Notes: generated from the sequence alone by a model not told the origin. Shown: positions 8,844 to 18,593, counted from the stretch's first letter. The stretch is DNA of 64,000 bases from Nitrosomonadales bacterium (GCA_023259055.1 JAHFQZ010000002.1:62001-126000), one strand, 5' to 3'. Translations and numbers: made by a program.

Positions 8844-10748
8844 TCAGCCGGCCCGCATTTCAAGCATCAGTTGGTTGACCCTTTTGACAAACCCTGCCGG
8901 ATCATCCAGTTGCCCGCCCTCTGCCAGCAAAGCCTGGTCGAACAGTACGGCTGCCCAGTCGTCAAAGTGTTTTTCTTCTTCCTTAAGGCGCATCACCACC
9001 GGATGATTCGGATTGATTTCCAGAATGGGCTTTGTGGCCGGCGCCTTCTGCCCTGCGGCCTTGAGCATGCGCGCCAGATTGCCGCCCATGTCATGCTCAT
9101 CAGCCACCAGACAGGCAGGTGAATCGGTCAGGCGATGCGTTACCCGTACATCCTTGACGCGTTCCGCGAGACTGTTCTTGATTTTCCCAATCAGATCCTT
9201 GTGATTGCTGGCCAGTTTTTCCTGTTCCTGTTTTTCGGCTTCGTCTTCCAGCTTGCCAAGATCGAGCCCGCCTTTGGCCACTGATACCAGCTGTTTGCCG
9301 GCAAACTCGGTTAACGAACTCACCACCCATTCGTCCACGCGATCGGAAAGCAACAGCACTTCGATACCTTTTTTGCGGAACACTTCCAAGTGCGGACTGT
9401 TCTTCGCCGCATTGAATGTTTCGGCGGTGATGTAGTAAATCTTGTCCTGACCGTCCTTCATGCGAGCGGCGTAATCGGGTAGCGATACGGTTGATTCGTT
9501 CGTATCGGCATGGGTCGATGCAAAGCGCAGCAAAGCGGCGATCTTCTCTTTATTTGCATAGTCTTCCGCTGTGCCTTCCTTCAACACCAGGCCGAACTCT
9601 TCCCAGAATTTTGCGTATTTTTCCTTGTCGTTTGCTGCAAGATCTTCGAGCAAGCCAAGTATTTTCTTGGTGCAACCAGCGCGAATCGCTTCAATGTCTT
9701 TCGACTCCTGCAGGATTTCACGCGAAACGTTCAGCGGCAAATCGCTGGAGTCGACGATGCCGCGTACAAAACGCAGATACGTCGGCAGCAGTTGCTCGGC
9801 ATCGTCCATGATGAACACGCGGCGCACGTAGAGCTTGATGCCGTGCCGGACATTGCGGTCATACATGTCGAACGGAGCATGCGCCGGGATGTAGAGCAAC
9901 TGCGTGTATTCCTGATGGCCTTCCACGCGCGCATGCGTCCATGCGAGCGGGTCTTCATAATCGTGGCCAACGTGTTTGTAGAACGCCTTGTATTCGTCCT
10001 CGGAAATTTCATTCTTGGACCGCGCCCATAGCGCCGAAGCCTGGTTCACCGTTTCATCCTCATCGGTGATGACCTGTCCGCCCTCCTTCCATTCCTCTTT
10101 CTTCATCATGATGGGCTGGACGATGTGATCCGAATATTTGTGGATGATGGAGCGGATCTTGTGGCCGCTGAGCAGATCGTCCTGGTCGGCGCGCAAATGT
10201 AAAGTGATGGCCGTGCCGCGCGGGGTGCTCTCAAGCATTTCGATGGAGAATTCGCCGCCGCCGTCCGATTCCCAGCGCACTCCCTGATCGGCCTTCTCGC
10301 CCGCGCGGCGTGTCGTGACTACGACCTTGTCAGCCACGATAAAAGAGGAATAGAAACCGACCCCGAACTGGCCGATCAGGTTCGCGTCCTTCTGCTGGTC
10401 GCCGCTCAATCTGGAGAAGAATTCCCGTGTGCCCGATTTTGCGATCGTGCCCAGATTACTGATCACCTCGTCGCGGTTCATGCCGATGCCGTTGTCGCTG
10501 ATTGTCAGCGTTCTTGCTTCCTTGTCGTAACTGACGCGGATATGCAGATCGGCGTCGTTCTCAAACAGCGTATCGTTATGCAGCGCCTCGAAGCGCAGTT
10601 TGTCGCACGCATCCGACGCGTTGGATACCAGCTCGCGCAGAAAAATCTCGCGATTGGAATAGAGCGAATGGATCATCAATTGCAGAAGCTGTTTGACTTC
10701 TGTCTGAAAACCCATCGTTTCACGATTGGCGGCAATATTTACGGTCAT
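8844..10748 (-). CDS. htpG: Molecular chaperone HtpG (Hsp90 family)
   Basis: ATP-dependent cytosolic chaperone, 634 residues, the normal length for HtpG. The N-terminal GHKL ATPase domain shows [40 protein letters not shown] and GQFGVGFYS. The middle domain and C-terminal dimerisation domain follow without interruption. The ATG at 10748 has a GAAGGGA ribosome binding site upstream. A heat-shock (sigma-32) type promoter is placed about 35 bases before the start. It is flanked by a 172-base spacer on the left and stands alone as a transcription unit. Confidence 0.98.
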   Translation of the reverse strand: MTVNIAANRETMGFQTEVKQLLQLMIHSLYSNREIFLRELVSNASDACDKLRFEALHNDTLFENDADLHIRVSYDKEARTLTISDNGIGMNRDEVISNLGTIAKSGTREFFSRLSGDQQKDANLIGQFGVGFYSSFIVADKVVVTTRRAGEKADQGVRWESDGGGEFSIEMLESTPRGTAITLHLRADQDDLLSGHKIRSIIHKYSDHIVQPIMMKKEEWKEGGQVITDEDETVNQASALWARSKNEISEDEYKAFYKHVGHDYEDPLAWTHARVEGHQEYTQLLYIPAHAPFDMYDRNVRHGIKLYVRRVFIMDDAEQLLPTYLRFVRGIVDSSDLPLNVSREILQESKDIEAIRAGCTKKILGLLEDLAANDKEKYAKFWEEFGLVLKEGTAEDYANKEKIAALLRFASTHADTNESTVSLPDYAARMKDGQDKIYYITAETFNAAKNSPHLEVFRKKGIEVLLLSDRVDEWVVSSLTEFAGKQLVSVAKGGLDLGKLEDEAEKQEQEKLASNHKDLIGKIKNSLAERVKDVRVTHRLTDSPACLVADEHDMGGNLARMLKAAGQKAPATKPILEINPNHPVVMRLKEEEKHFDDWAAVLFDQALLAEGGQLDDPAGFVKRVNQLMLEMRAG

Positions 10749-10788
10749 ACAAGTCCCTTCAATTTACGAGTGCAAAGAATAGCGTGGC

Positions 10789-10816
10789 AAGTGGAGTTCG
10801 TTTTCCATTTTTCAAG
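10789..10816 (-). promoter_or_regulatory. Candidate sigma-32 heat-shock promoter of htpG
   Basis: Reading the minus strand, CTTGAAA (10816-10810) is followed after 15 bases by CCACTT (10794-10789). The first element matches the sigma-32 -35 consensus exactly, and the second resembles the CCCCAT -10 element in part. The predicted transcription start would give a leader of about 35 bases to the htpG ATG. Recognised by eye only. Confidence 0.4.
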
Positions 10817-10893
10817 TGTTGAGCAGGAGACTGTTGCCAGGGAGTCTTGTCAGATTCACAAAACGGAAAAAATATACAACTGGCAGCCTTAAA

Positions 10894-11331
10894 CTACTGG
10901 GAATTTTTCTGGCAATCACCGAGGCGGCTGCCCGTCACCCGGCTTTTTGTTTTCAACTGTCCCATATCAGGCACTTCCGCCTGGATTACCAGGTTGCCCT
11001 CGAGTGAGTTTGCGCTAAAGCTGACTTCGCCTTCGCCGCGCATGGGCACTACACCACTACACTGGACGGAAAAAGTGAATCGGCTATCTTGAAGGTGTTT
11101 GTCACCGAAAGTACAGCCGCCACCCATTTCAGCAAACAGCTTGTCTGGATTCTGAGCATCTTCCTGGGTGAAGCACTGAGTTTTGGTATAGTGACCGAGC
11201 TCGTTATCCATGCCGGCAGCAGTCACGGTAAGCGTGAAACTCCACAGACCGGGACTGACATCATCAGCATAAACGGGAGAAACAAATGCTTGCAGCAGGC
11301 AAACCAGCAAGATTAACCGCAATGTGTTCAT
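10894..11331 (-). CDS. DUF3617 family periplasmic protein
   Basis: A 145-residue protein with a clear signal peptide (MNTLRLILLVCLLQAF..VYA, cleavage near residue 22). The mature part begins VSPGLWSFTLTV and contains Cys pairs (TQCFTQEDA, GGGCTFGD, FSVQCSG, GDCQ), the layout of the DUF3617 family. Members are small exported proteins of unknown function common in Betaproteobacteria. The start has an AGGAG ribosome binding site. It is followed downstream by htpG after 145 bases and is not obviously part of an operon. The 289 bases 11332-11620 between it and rnfA hold no gene that I can support. Confidence 0.8.
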   Translation of the reverse strand: MNTLRLILLVCLLQAFVSPVYADDVSPGLWSFTLTVTAAGMDNELGHYTKTQCFTQEDAQNPDKLFAEMGGGCTFGDKHLQDSRFTFSVQCSGVVPMRGEGEVSFSANSLEGNLVIQAEVPDMGQLKTKSRVTGSRLGDCQKNSQ

Positions 11332-11620
11332 ATGTGCTCCTAATAGTGAACTGTTTCAACTAATCAATAATACATTGTATTGGGCGGCAGCTTTTCATTC
11401 ATAGCGGAATGACGCTGCACTGGTTTTGCTTCTGTATTAGCATTTTCAGATTGGTTGCTACTATTTGACACCAGCGGATTCCTCCGGTTGTACGAACCCG
11501 GAGCGATCCGATCACCTTTCCCCGGCAGACATGGCTTTTCAGCATACTCATATATCGCGAACGCGGTTGAAGCGGCATATGAATCAGGTGATAATCCCCG
11601 CATGACAAAGGGGCGCGTAA

Positions 11621-12196
11621 ATGACTGAGTATCTGCTGATCCTGGTAGGTGCGGTGTTTGTGAACAACATCGTGATGGTCAAGATTCTCGGGCTCTGCCC
11701 GTTTATGGGAGTATCCAGAAAACTGGAAGCCGCCATCGGCATGGGTGCGGCCACCACATTTGTGCTGACCCTGTCCTCGGGTGCCAGTTATCTGATCAAC
11801 GAGTATCTTTTGGGCCCGGGTCTTTCCTACCTGACCACGCTGTCGTTCATCGTGGTAATCGCCGGTATCGTGCAGTTCACCGAAATGGTGATCCAGAAAA
11901 CCAGCCCGGTTCTGTATCAGGTGCTGGGTATCTACCTGCCTCTGATCACCACCAACTGCGCTGTGCTGGGCATCCCGCTGCTAAACGTTCAGGCTAAACA
12001 CAACTTCATGGAATCCGTCTTTTTCGGCATGGGTGGCGCGCTGGGCTTTACGCTGGTGATGGTGCTATTCGCCGGAATGCGCGAACGCATGGAGGGCGCT
12101 GATGTGCCGGGCATCTTCAAGGGCTCGGCGATCGCCCTGGTCACTGCGGGGTTGATGAGCCTGTCGTTTATGGGATTCTCCGGGCTCATCAAATAA
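11621..12196 (+). CDS. rnfA: Rnf electron transport complex subunit A
   Basis: Integral membrane subunit (191 residues, six predicted helices) of the Rnf/Rsx complex, which couples ferredoxin-NAD(H) electron transfer to ion translocation or, in Rsx-type use, keeps SoxR reduced. Text such as [18 protein letters not shown] and [11 protein letters not shown] is typical; the two Cys of the NC and LC positions bind the buried [2Fe-2S] centre shared with RnfE. The ATG follows AAGGGG. It is the first gene of rnfABCDGE-nth. A palindromic element of 144 bases separates it from rnfB, while all later genes of the operon overlap or nearly touch. Confidence 0.96.
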   Translation: MTEYLLILVGAVFVNNIVMVKILGLCPFMGVSRKLEAAIGMGAATTFVLTLSSGASYLINEYLLGPGLSYLTTLSFIVVIAGIVQFTEMVIQKTSPVLYQVLGIYLPLITTNCAVLGIPLLNVQAKHNFMESVFFGMGGALGFTLVMVLFAGMRERMEGADVPGIFKGSAIALVTAGLMSLSFMGFSGLIK

Positions 12197-12340
12197 TGGG
12201 CACCTCGACAAACCTGCTGCGCGACTTGATTGCTGCGTTGCGCGGTACTCGCTTCCTCGCCTATCTATTTGATACGCCTCGTTGCTCCGTTCCGTGCGCC
12301 TTGCACTCAAGCCGCTCGCTACGGTTTTTCGAGGTGCCCA
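12197..12340. repeat. 144-bp imperfect palindrome between rnfA and rnfB, carrying the rnfB ribosome binding site
   Basis: The terminal arms TGGGCACCTCGACAAACC (12197-12214) and its complement at 12323-12340 match at 17 of 18 positions. Inside them further pieces still pair, for example CTTGATTGC against GCACTCAAG and CGCCTATC against GATACGCC, so the whole segment can fold as one long imperfect hairpin around 12270. It begins at the base after the rnfA stop and ends one base before the rnfB ATG. The right arm contains GAGGTG five bases before that ATG, the evident ribosome binding site. Size and symmetry resemble a MITE-like element or long REP-type palindrome. Confidence 0.75.
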
Positions 12341-12341
12341 A

Positions 12342-12890
12342 ATGTTGAGCGCATTACTGGTGATGGCGGGTATCGCGATCACGCTCGGCGCCGTGCTGGG
12401 GTATTCCGCGATCAAATTCCGCGTCGAAGGCAATCCGCTGGTGGACAAGATCGACGCCATCCTGCCGCAGATTCAGTGCGGTCAATGCGGCTATCCGGGC
12501 TGCAAGCCTTATGCCAAGGCGATTGCTTCAGGGGAAGCGGACATCAACAAATGCGCGCCCGGCGGCGAGGAAGGCATCCGCAAGCTCGCCGACCTGCTCG
12601 GTGTGGAATTCAAGCCATTCGGCGGAGGCACCGTACTCAAGCCGAAGTCGGTCGCCTTCATCGACGAGGACCTCTGCATCGGATGCACCCTGTGCTTCCA
12701 GGCATGCCCGGTGGACGCCATTGCCGGCGCGGCGAAACAGATGCATACCATCATCGCTTCCGAGTGCACCGGCTGCGAGTTGTGCGTCGCACCATGCCCT
12801 GTGGATTGCATCAGCATGGTGGCTATCGGAGAAAACATCACCGGCTGGAAGTGGCGCTATCCGGTTATTCCGATACAGGCGGTCAAATGA
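12342..12890 (+). CDS. rnfB: Rnf electron transport complex subunit B (ferredoxin)
   Basis: A 182-residue iron-sulfur subunit. An N-terminal membrane helix (about residues 3-25) is followed by the Fe-S domain [12 protein letters not shown] and, near the C-terminus, two [4Fe-4S] motifs, [12 protein letters not shown] and [12 protein letters not shown]. It takes electrons from soluble ferredoxin into the complex. I start it at the ATG at 12342, because the GAGGTG five bases before it is a good ribosome binding site and RnfB proteins begin with this hydrophobic segment; the in-frame codon at 12282 lies inside the palindromic element. The stop overlaps the rnfC start (ATGA). Confidence 0.95.
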   Translation: MLSALLVMAGIAITLGAVLGYSAIKFRVEGNPLVDKIDAILPQIQCGQCGYPGCKPYAKAIASGEADINKCAPGGEEGIRKLADLLGVEFKPFGGGTVLKPKSVAFIDEDLCIGCTLCFQACPVDAIAGAAKQMHTIIASECTGCELCVAPCPVDCISMVAIGENITGWKWRYPVIPIQAVK

Positions 12891-14359
12891 GGACGCTGTA
12901 TAAATTTCACGGCGGCGTGCATCCACCAACGCACAAGGCTGAATCGACGCTCGCGCCTATCGCACAGGCTGGCATTCCATCCAGGCTGGTCATTCCGCTG
13001 CACCAGCATGCCGGCAACAGTGCCAAGCCTGTCGTGCAGGTGGGCGAGCATGTGCTCAAGGGACAGGCGATCGGCGCGCCTGATGGCCGGTTCTCCAGTT
13101 CGGTGCATGCTTCCACTTCCGGCACGGTCGCCGCTATCGACATGCAGCTGGTGGCTCACCCTTCCGGCCTGCCGGACTTGTGCATCACCATCATCCCGGA
13201 CGGTAAAGATGAATGGATTGCGCATAGCGGCGTGGATTTCGCCAAAACCCCGCATTCGGACCTGCGTCACATGTTGCGCAAGTCAGGTGTTGTTGGCCTT
13301 GGCGGCGCGGTATTTCCCAGCGACATGAAGACTGATGCCCATCATCACAAGATCGCCACGCTGGTACTCAACGGCGCCGAGTGCGAACCCTACATCACAT
13401 GCGACGACATGCTGATGCGCGAACGCGCCGCCGATATCCTGCGCGGCGCCGAAGTGTTGCGCAATTTGCTCCTCGCCGAAGAAGTGCTGATCGGCATCGA
13501 GGACAACAAACCGGAAGCGATAGAGACCATGCGCCGGGCCGTTCTGGACGGCAAGTACGAAAACATGGAGGTCGTTGCGGTGCCCACGTTGTATCCCGGC
13601 GGCGGCGCCAAGCAGCTCATACGTGTGCTCACCGGCATTGAAGTAGCGGCGGGCGTGCGCTCCACCGAGATGGGCGTGCAGTGTTTCAACGTCGCGACTG
13701 CCTGCAGCGCATGGCGCGCCATCGCACACGGCGAGCCGCTGATTTCGCGTATCGTCACCGTCACCGGAAACGTCGAACGCCCGCGTAATTACGAAGTGCT
13801 TATCGGAACGCCCCTGAACGAATTAGTCGCGCTGGCTGGCAACAAGACAGATACCAATCGCCATATCATGGGCGGCTCGATGATGGGCGTGGTCCTGCCT
13901 TCCGGCACGGTGGGTGTGACCAAGGCAACCAACTGCATCATCGCAGCGTCGGACAAATTGTTCCTGCCCCCTCCGCCCGCCTTGCCGTGCATCCGCTGCA
14001 CACGCTGCGCCGAAGTCTGCCCGGCTGATTTGCAGCCGCAGGATCTGTTTTGGTTCGCGCAAGCCAAAAATTTCGACAAGGCGCAATCAATCGGCCTGTT
14101 CGACTGTATCGAATGCGGCGCATGCAGCTACGTCTGCCCCAGCCATATTCCATTGGCAGAGTATTATCGCTTTGCCAAAAGCGAAGTCCGTTCGCATGAA
14201 AATGACCGGCACGCCGCCGACCACGCGCGCGAACGCCACGATTTCCGCGAACAACGTATCGAGCGCGAAAAGCAGGAGAGGGCGGAAAAGAAGGCGGCAA
14301 AAGCAGCACAGCTGGGCAGCGAACCTGCCAAACCCGAAGTCGACCACACGAAGGAATAA
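12887..14359 (+). CDS. rnfC: Rnf electron transport complex subunit C
   Basis: A 490-residue peripheral NADH/FMN-binding subunit. It begins [17 protein letters not shown], has the barrel-sandwich region ([11 protein letters not shown]), the FMN/NADH fold with [12 protein letters not shown] and [13 protein letters not shown], and two [4Fe-4S] motifs near residues 365-415 ([24 protein letters not shown]). A charged, coiled-coil-like tail rich in Arg, Glu and Lys follows; it is much shorter than the long repeat tail of the enterobacterial RsxC. The start overlaps the rnfB stop by four bases, and rnfD follows after one base. Confidence 0.96.
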   Translation: MRTLYKFHGGVHPPTHKAESTLAPIAQAGIPSRLVIPLHQHAGNSAKPVVQVGEHVLKGQAIGAPDGRFSSSVHASTSGTVAAIDMQLVAHPSGLPDLCITIIPDGKDEWIAHSGVDFAKTPHSDLRHMLRKSGVVGLGGAVFPSDMKTDAHHHKIATLVLNGAECEPYITCDDMLMRERAADILRGAEVLRNLLLAEEVLIGIEDNKPEAIETMRRAVLDGKYENMEVVAVPTLYPGGGAKQLIRVLTGIEVAAGVRSTEMGVQCFNVATACSAWRAIAHGEPLISRIVTVTGNVERPRNYEVLIGTPLNELVALAGNKTDTNRHIMGGSMMGVVLPSGTVGVTKATNCIIAASDKLFLPPPPALPCIRCTRCAEVCPADLQPQDLFWFAQAKNFDKAQSIGLFDCIECGACSYVCPSHIPLAEYYRFAKSEVRSHENDRHAADHARERHDFREQRIEREKQERAEKKAAKAAQLGSEPAKPEVDHTKE

Positions 14360-14360
14360 T

Positions 14361-15395
14361 ATGGGCGCATTCTATTCACCCTTCATCAGCAAACCGGACA
14401 ACGTCTCGCAGATCATGCTCAAAGTGCTGGTGGCGCTGATTCCCGGCATTGCGCTGTATGTCTGGTACTTCGGCCCGGCTATTCTGGTCTCGATCACGCT
14501 GGCCAGCATCACCGCGCTTGGCACCGAAGCGCTGATGCTGAAGTTGCGCAACCGCCCGCTTGCTCCATTCCTGAAGGACAACAGCGCGCTGCTCACCGCA
14601 TGGCTGCTGGCACTGTCCATCCCGCCGCTTGCGCCGTGGTGGCTGGTCGTGGTCGGCACGGCTTTCGGCATCGCCATCGCAAAACACCTGTATGGCGGCC
14701 TGGGGAACAATCCGTTCAACCCGGCGATGGTCGGCTACGCGGTGCTGATCATTTCGTTTCCGCAGCAAATGACGAAATGGCTGGCCCCGCACGGACTGGT
14801 GCCAGCTGAACTCGGTTTCCTAGACCAGCTGGCCTACATTTTTTCCGGCGTTCTGCCGGATGGCATCAAGCTGGATGCTGTCACGATGGCCACACCGCTG
14901 GATACGTTGAGGACCCGCCTGGTCCTCGACGAGCAGGTCCAGCAGATTCTCGGTCTGCCCATCTTTGGCAGCCTTGCGGGGCATGGCAGCGAAATGGTCG
15001 CTTTGGGTTTTGTGGTGGGTGGAGTCTACCTGCTCGTGTCGCGCATCATCACCTGGCACGTTCCGGCCGCCTATCTCGGCACGCTGTTTGTTACCGCCGG
15101 TATTTTCCATCTGGCCGACCCGGCCCACTATGCCGCACCGTTGTTCCACCTGTTCTCGGGTGCCGCGATGATCGGCGCATTCTTCATTCTCACCGATCCG
15201 GTCACCAGCCCGACCACGCACAAAGGCAAGCTGATTTTTGCGGCGGGAGCGGGACTGCTTACTTTCCTGATTCGCGCTTTCGGCGGCTTTCCGGACGGTG
15301 TGGCGTTCGCCACACTGCTGATGAATATCTGCGTACCGCTGATTGAAGCCCATACGCAACCTCCCGTATTTGGCAGGAAAGGCAGGCGATCATGA
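14361..15395 (+). CDS. rnfD: Rnf electron transport complex subunit D
   Basis: A 344-residue membrane subunit carrying covalent FMN. Several hydrophobic helices are visible. The flavinylation region reads DAVTMATPLDTL, where a Thr is the expected FMN attachment site in NqrB/RnfD proteins, and GGLGNNPFNPAMVGYA is another family signature. The ATG at 14361 follows the rnfC stop directly; an in-frame codon at 14172 lies within rnfC and is not the start. The stop overlaps rnfG by four bases. Confidence 0.95.
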   Translation: MGAFYSPFISKPDNVSQIMLKVLVALIPGIALYVWYFGPAILVSITLASITALGTEALMLKLRNRPLAPFLKDNSALLTAWLLALSIPPLAPWWLVVVGTAFGIAIAKHLYGGLGNNPFNPAMVGYAVLIISFPQQMTKWLAPHGLVPAELGFLDQLAYIFSGVLPDGIKLDAVTMATPLDTLRTRLVLDEQVQQILGLPIFGSLAGHGSEMVALGFVVGGVYLLVSRIITWHVPAAYLGTLFVTAGIFHLADPAHYAAPLFHLFSGAAMIGAFFILTDPVTSPTTHKGKLIFAAGAGLLTFLIRAFGGFPDGVAFATLLMNICVPLIEAHTQPPVFGRKGRRS

Positions 15396-16051
15396 GCCGC
15401 ACCACCGCACAGGCATCTTTCTACACCGCGTTCAACCTGCTGCTTTTCGCGCTGGCCGGCACAGCCGTGCTGGCCTTAACTTACGACCTGACGCATGACA
15501 CCATTGCACGCAGCGTAGAGAAAGAGAAGCTGAAGCTGATTGCGCAAATCGTGCCTCCCGCGGCTTATGACAACGACATCATGAAGGACACTGCGCAACT
15601 GGCGGCTGATAAAATGCTGGGGAGCGATGGGCCGACCATCGTTTACCGCGGCCGCCTGAATAATCAGCCGTCCATCGCGGTAATACAGGCCGCCGCTCCC
15701 GGCTATAGCGGCAAGACCCAGCTGATTATCGCCATATATCGCGACGGCCGCATCGGCGGGGTACGTGTGGTGTCGCACAGGGAAACCCCGGGACTGGGCG
15801 ATTACATCGAAATCGCCAAGAGTAACTGGATCACCGGTTTCAACGGCACCTCGCTGGAAAGCCCCAAGGAAAGCGAATGGAAAGTCAAAAAGGACGGTGG
15901 TAAATTCGACTACATAGCTGGGGCCACCATCACGCCGCGTTCAATTGTAAAGGCGGTGCACAAGGCTTTGCAGTACTTCGCACTGCATCGCGATGAACTG
16001 TTTGCGCAAGCTCCATCCGAAAAAGCGCCCGGCAAGGAGGATAAAAAATGA
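15392..16051 (+). CDS. rnfG: Rnf electron transport complex subunit G
   Basis: A 219-residue subunit with one N-terminal membrane helix (about residues 13-32) and a periplasmic FMN-binding domain. The FMN is attached through phosphoester to the second Thr in the DYIAGATITPRSIVKAV motif (the S/AGATxT signature). GYSGKTQLIIAIYRDGRIGGVRVVSHRETPGLGD is typical of the domain, given here as spread-out landmarks (GYSGKTQ, RETPGLGD). It is coupled by overlapping codons to rnfD upstream and rnfE downstream. Confidence 0.95.
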   Translation: MSRTTAQASFYTAFNLLLFALAGTAVLALTYDLTHDTIARSVEKEKLKLIAQIVPPAAYDNDIMKDTAQLAADKMLGSDGPTIVYRGRLNNQPSIAVIQAAAPGYSGKTQLIIAIYRDGRIGGVRVVSHRETPGLGDYIEIAKSNWITGFNGTSLESPKESEWKVKKDGGKFDYIAGATITPRSIVKAVHKALQYFALHRDELFAQAPSEKAPGKEDKK

Positions 16052-16758
16052 CCGTTCAGGAATTCAAGGACATCTTTTACAGCGGGATCTGGAAAAATAA
16101 CACCGGCATCGTGCAACTGCTCGGCCTGTGCCCGATCCTGGCGGTGAGCAACTCGGTGGTGAACGCGGTAAGCCTGGGGCTGGCAACCACGCTGGTAATG
16201 GCCTTATCCGGTGCGGTGATCGCGCCAATTCGACAATTCGTCCCGAATGAGACGCGTATCCCGGTGTTCATCCTGATCATCGCGGTGCTGGTCACCGTGA
16301 TCCAGTTTGTGATGAACGCCTATATGTATGCGCTGTATCTGGTGCTGGGAATATTCATCCCGCTGATTGTCACCAACTGTATCGTGTTGGCGCGCGTCGA
16401 AGCCTTTGCCTCAAAAAACCCCGCTCTGGAATCCGCGCTGGACGGCATTGCAATGGGGCTGGGGCTGACCGCGGTGCTGGCGGTGCTGGGAGGCATCCGC
16501 GAAATTTTCGGGCGCGGCACTTTGCTTTCCGGCATCGACATGGTGTTCGGCGAAGCGGCGAAATCCCTGGTAATTACCGTGGTGCCGAATTATCACGGCT
16601 TCCTGCTCGCGATACTGCCGCCCGGCGCGTTCATCACCCTCGCGATGCTGATCGCACTCAAGAACTGGTTGAAACTGCGCGCCGAACGCAAAGCGCTCGG
16701 CGCGGCTGCCACCGTCACGCCGATTGAAGGCGGTTACAGCCCTGTCTCTCACGGATGA
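16048..16758 (+). CDS. rnfE: Rnf electron transport complex subunit E
   Basis: A 236-residue membrane subunit, homologous to RnfA and in inverted topology to it. Landmarks are GIVQLLGLCPILAVSNSVVN, with the Cys of the LC motif, and LIVTNCIVLARVEAFAS, with the Cys of the NC motif, the ligands of the shared [2Fe-2S] cluster. Six helices are predicted. The start overlaps the rnfG stop (ATGA), and its own stop overlaps the nth start. The rnfABCDGE-nth order is the same as in many gammaproteobacteria. Confidence 0.95.
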   Translation: MTVQEFKDIFYSGIWKNNTGIVQLLGLCPILAVSNSVVNAVSLGLATTLVMALSGAVIAPIRQFVPNETRIPVFILIIAVLVTVIQFVMNAYMYALYLVLGIFIPLIVTNCIVLARVEAFASKNPALESALDGIAMGLGLTAVLAVLGGIREIFGRGTLLSGIDMVFGEAAKSLVITVVPNYHGFLLAILPPGAFITLAMLIALKNWLKLRAERKALGAAATVTPIEGGYSPVSHG

Positions 16759-17426
16759 AAGCAAGCAAACTGCACGTAGCCGGTCCGACAGGCGATCTGC
16801 AAAGCAGAAGCGTGCAAATTTTTACGCGCCTGCAAGCGGCAAATCCGCACCCCGCCACCGAACTGAAATATTCCACGCCTTTCGAGCTGCTGGTGGCAGT
16901 GCTGCTCTCGGCACAGGCGACCGATGTCAGCGTCAACGCCGCCACGCGGCAACTGTTTCAGGTCGCCAACACGCCGCAGGCGATGCTCGATCTCGGCGAG
17001 GAAAAATTGCGCGAATATGTCCAGCGCATCGGTCTGTATAAAACCAAGGCCAAACATCTGATGCAAACTTGCCGCCTGCTGGTTGAACAGCATGGCGGCA
17101 TCGTTCCGCAGAATCGCGAAGCGCTGGAAGCCTTGCCCGGCGTGGGGCACAAGACCGCCAATGTGATTCTCAACACCGCCTTCGGGCTGCCTGTTATCGC
17201 GGTAGACACGCATGTCTTCCGCGTCGCCAACCGTACCGGCCTGGCGCCCGGCAAGACCGTGCTGGAGGTGGAAAACAGGCTCCTCGAAATTGTTCCTGAT
17301 GAATTCAAGCACAATGCGCACCATTGGCTGATCCTGCACGGTCGATATGTCTGCCAGGCGCGCAAACCGAAATGCGGCGAGTGCATCATCGAAGATTTGT
17401 GCGAATACGAAGAGAAGGTGTTCTAG
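16755..17426 (+). CDS. nth: Endonuclease III (DNA glycosylase/AP lyase)
   Basis: Base-excision repair enzyme for oxidised pyrimidines, 223 residues. The helix-hairpin-helix LPGVGHKTANVIL holds the catalytic Lys, the catalytic Asp lies in VDTHVFRV, and the C-terminal [4Fe-4S] loop is C-x6-C-x2-C-x5-C (CQARKPKCGECIIEDLC). The ATG at 16755 overlaps the rnfE stop, so it is translated with the rnf operon, an arrangement also seen in Escherichia coli. The family is certain. Confidence 0.97.
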   Translation: MKASKLHVAGPTGDLQSRSVQIFTRLQAANPHPATELKYSTPFELLVAVLLSAQATDVSVNAATRQLFQVANTPQAMLDLGEEKLREYVQRIGLYKTKAKHLMQTCRLLVEQHGGIVPQNREALEALPGVGHKTANVILNTAFGLPVIAVDTHVFRVANRTGLAPGKTVLEVENRLLEIVPDEFKHNAHHWLILHGRYVCQARKPKCGECIIEDLCEYEEKVF

Positions 17427-17866
17427 TGTTGTTCAATCCATCGCGCGACGAAGCGCGCAATTTCCTGTTCGAATCATGGCGCAAGCGCAAGGCAGGAGAA
17501 TTGCTGACACCGCTGGAGGACCTCGTCGCGCAGCTCATCGACAAGCATCCCGAATTTCATGCCGTGCTGGAGAATCCCGATCGCCATCAGGATCAGGACT
17601 ACCTGCCGGAACACGGGGCAACCAACCCCTTCCTGCACCTGATGATGCACCTCACCATCGAGGAACAAATCTCCATCGATCAGCCTGTTGGAATACGCGC
17701 GCACTTCACTCGCCTGACGCGGCAATTCGATTCGGAACACGACGCGCAGCATCGCATGATGGAATGCCTCGGCGAAATGATCTGGCAGGCGCAGCGCAAC
17801 GGCACCCAGCCGGATGCGGCGATATACTTCGCTTGCCTGGCAAAGCAAGGAACCAAAAAACCTTGA
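17426..17866 (+). CDS. DUF1841 family protein
   Basis: A 146-residue cytoplasmic protein of unknown function. It reads LFNPSRDEARNFLFESWRK near the start and NPFLHLMMHLTIEEQISIDQ in the middle, which is the DUF1841 family pattern. Several conserved His (HLMMHL, DAQHRMMECL) suggest possible metal binding, but that is inference. I start it at the GTG overlapping the nth stop by one base (TAGTG); an upstream ATG in frame is inside nth. It is probably the last gene of the rnf-nth transcript. An inverted-repeat element follows at once. Confidence 0.75.
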   Translation: MLFNPSRDEARNFLFESWRKRKAGELLTPLEDLVAQLIDKHPEFHAVLENPDRHQDQDYLPEHGATNPFLHLMMHLTIEEQISIDQPVGIRAHFTRLTRQFDSEHDAQHRMMECLGEMIWQAQRNGTQPDAAIYFACLAKQGTKKP

Positions 17867-18009
17867 TTGGTTCACGAAAAACACGAAATAAATCTCAAAG
17901 ACAGCAAGCGATTCGATCACTCACACATTTGGTGTCCTTCCCTGGTATTGTGGTCTTTGAAAAATTTCGTGCTTTTCGTGTATTTCGTGGACAACCGCTT
18001 TTTCAGGAT
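17867..18009. repeat. Inverted-repeat element of TTTCGTG units, copy 1
   Basis: The left arm directly after the DUF1841 stop (TTCACGAAAAACACGAAAT, 17871-17889) is complementary to the right arm ATTTCGTGCTTTTCGTG plus TATTTCGTGGAC (about 17964-17992). Each arm is a set of near-tandem CACGAAA or TTTCGTG units. The right arm ends in CGCTTTTTCAGGAT. The element at 51255-51400 has the same two arms and the same tail, with a different middle. Both lie just before a plus-strand gene start. Confidence 0.7.
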
Positions 18010-18023
18010 GAACTGGGAATGAC

Positions 18024-18593
18024 ATGAGACTTTCAAAAATCGTTACCCGCACCGGCGACAACGGTACTACTGGACTCGCTGATGGGACTCGCGTCGGCAA
18101 GGATCACGCGCGCATCGCCGCACTTGGCAGCGTGGATGAGCTGAACAGCCAGATCGGCGTGCTGCTTGCCGAACCACTAACGCCCGACATCCGGGCGGTG
18201 TTGCTGCGGATTCAAAATGATTTGTTCGATCTGGGCGGCGTGCTTGCGCTACCCGCACGGGACACCTTCGCTGAAAGCAAAGTCGCGTGGCTTGATGAGC
18301 AGATAGCCCGTTACAACAAGGGCCTGCCTCCGCTGCGCGAATTCATACTGCCCGGCGGTTCGCGTGCTGGTGCGCTATGTCATGTGTCCCGCGCAGTGGC
18401 TCGCCGCGTCGAGCGCGACCTGGTTGTGCTAGCGCAAGGAGATGCCATGGTTAATGCCAAGCCAGAAGCCCGGCAGAGGACGCTTCCGCAGAACGCGCTT
18501 CCCTACCTTAACCGCTTATCTGATTTGCTGTTCGTGCTGAGCCGCGTCATTAACAAAGAAGAAAAGGCAGCGGAAGTTTTCTGGGAACATTAA
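18024..18593 (+). CDS. Cob(I)alamin adenosyltransferase, PduO type
   Basis: Transfers the adenosyl group of ATP to reduced corrinoid, making adenosylcobalamin; cytoplasmic, 189 residues. The ATP-binding N-terminus TRTGDNGTTGLADGTRV and the later VDELNSQIG, PGGSRAGALCHVSRAVARR and NRLSDLLFVLSR segments are those of the PduO/MMAB family, not BtuR/CobA. The ATG at 18024 has GGGAA upstream. The inverted-repeat element directly before it fills the whole leader, so its promoter may lie in or before that element. Confidence 0.95.
   Translation: MRLSKIVTRTGDNGTTGLADGTRVGKDHARIAALGSVDELNSQIGVLLAEPLTPDIRAVLLRIQNDLFDLGGVLALPARDTFAESKVAWLDEQIARYNKGLPPLREFILPGGSRAGALCHVSRAVARRVERDLVVLAQGDAMVNAKPEARQRTLPQNALPYLNRLSDLLFVLSRVINKEEKAAEVFWEH

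Noticed and set aside
11364..11603. 79-codon minus-strand frame between the DUF3617 gene and rnfA
   Set aside because: No recognisable protein character; overlapping frames of similar size exist on the same strand.
12230..12886. N-terminal extension of the rnfC frame by 219 codons
   Set aside because: It lies inside rnfB and the palindromic element, is Arg-rich and low in complexity; RnfC begins at 12887.
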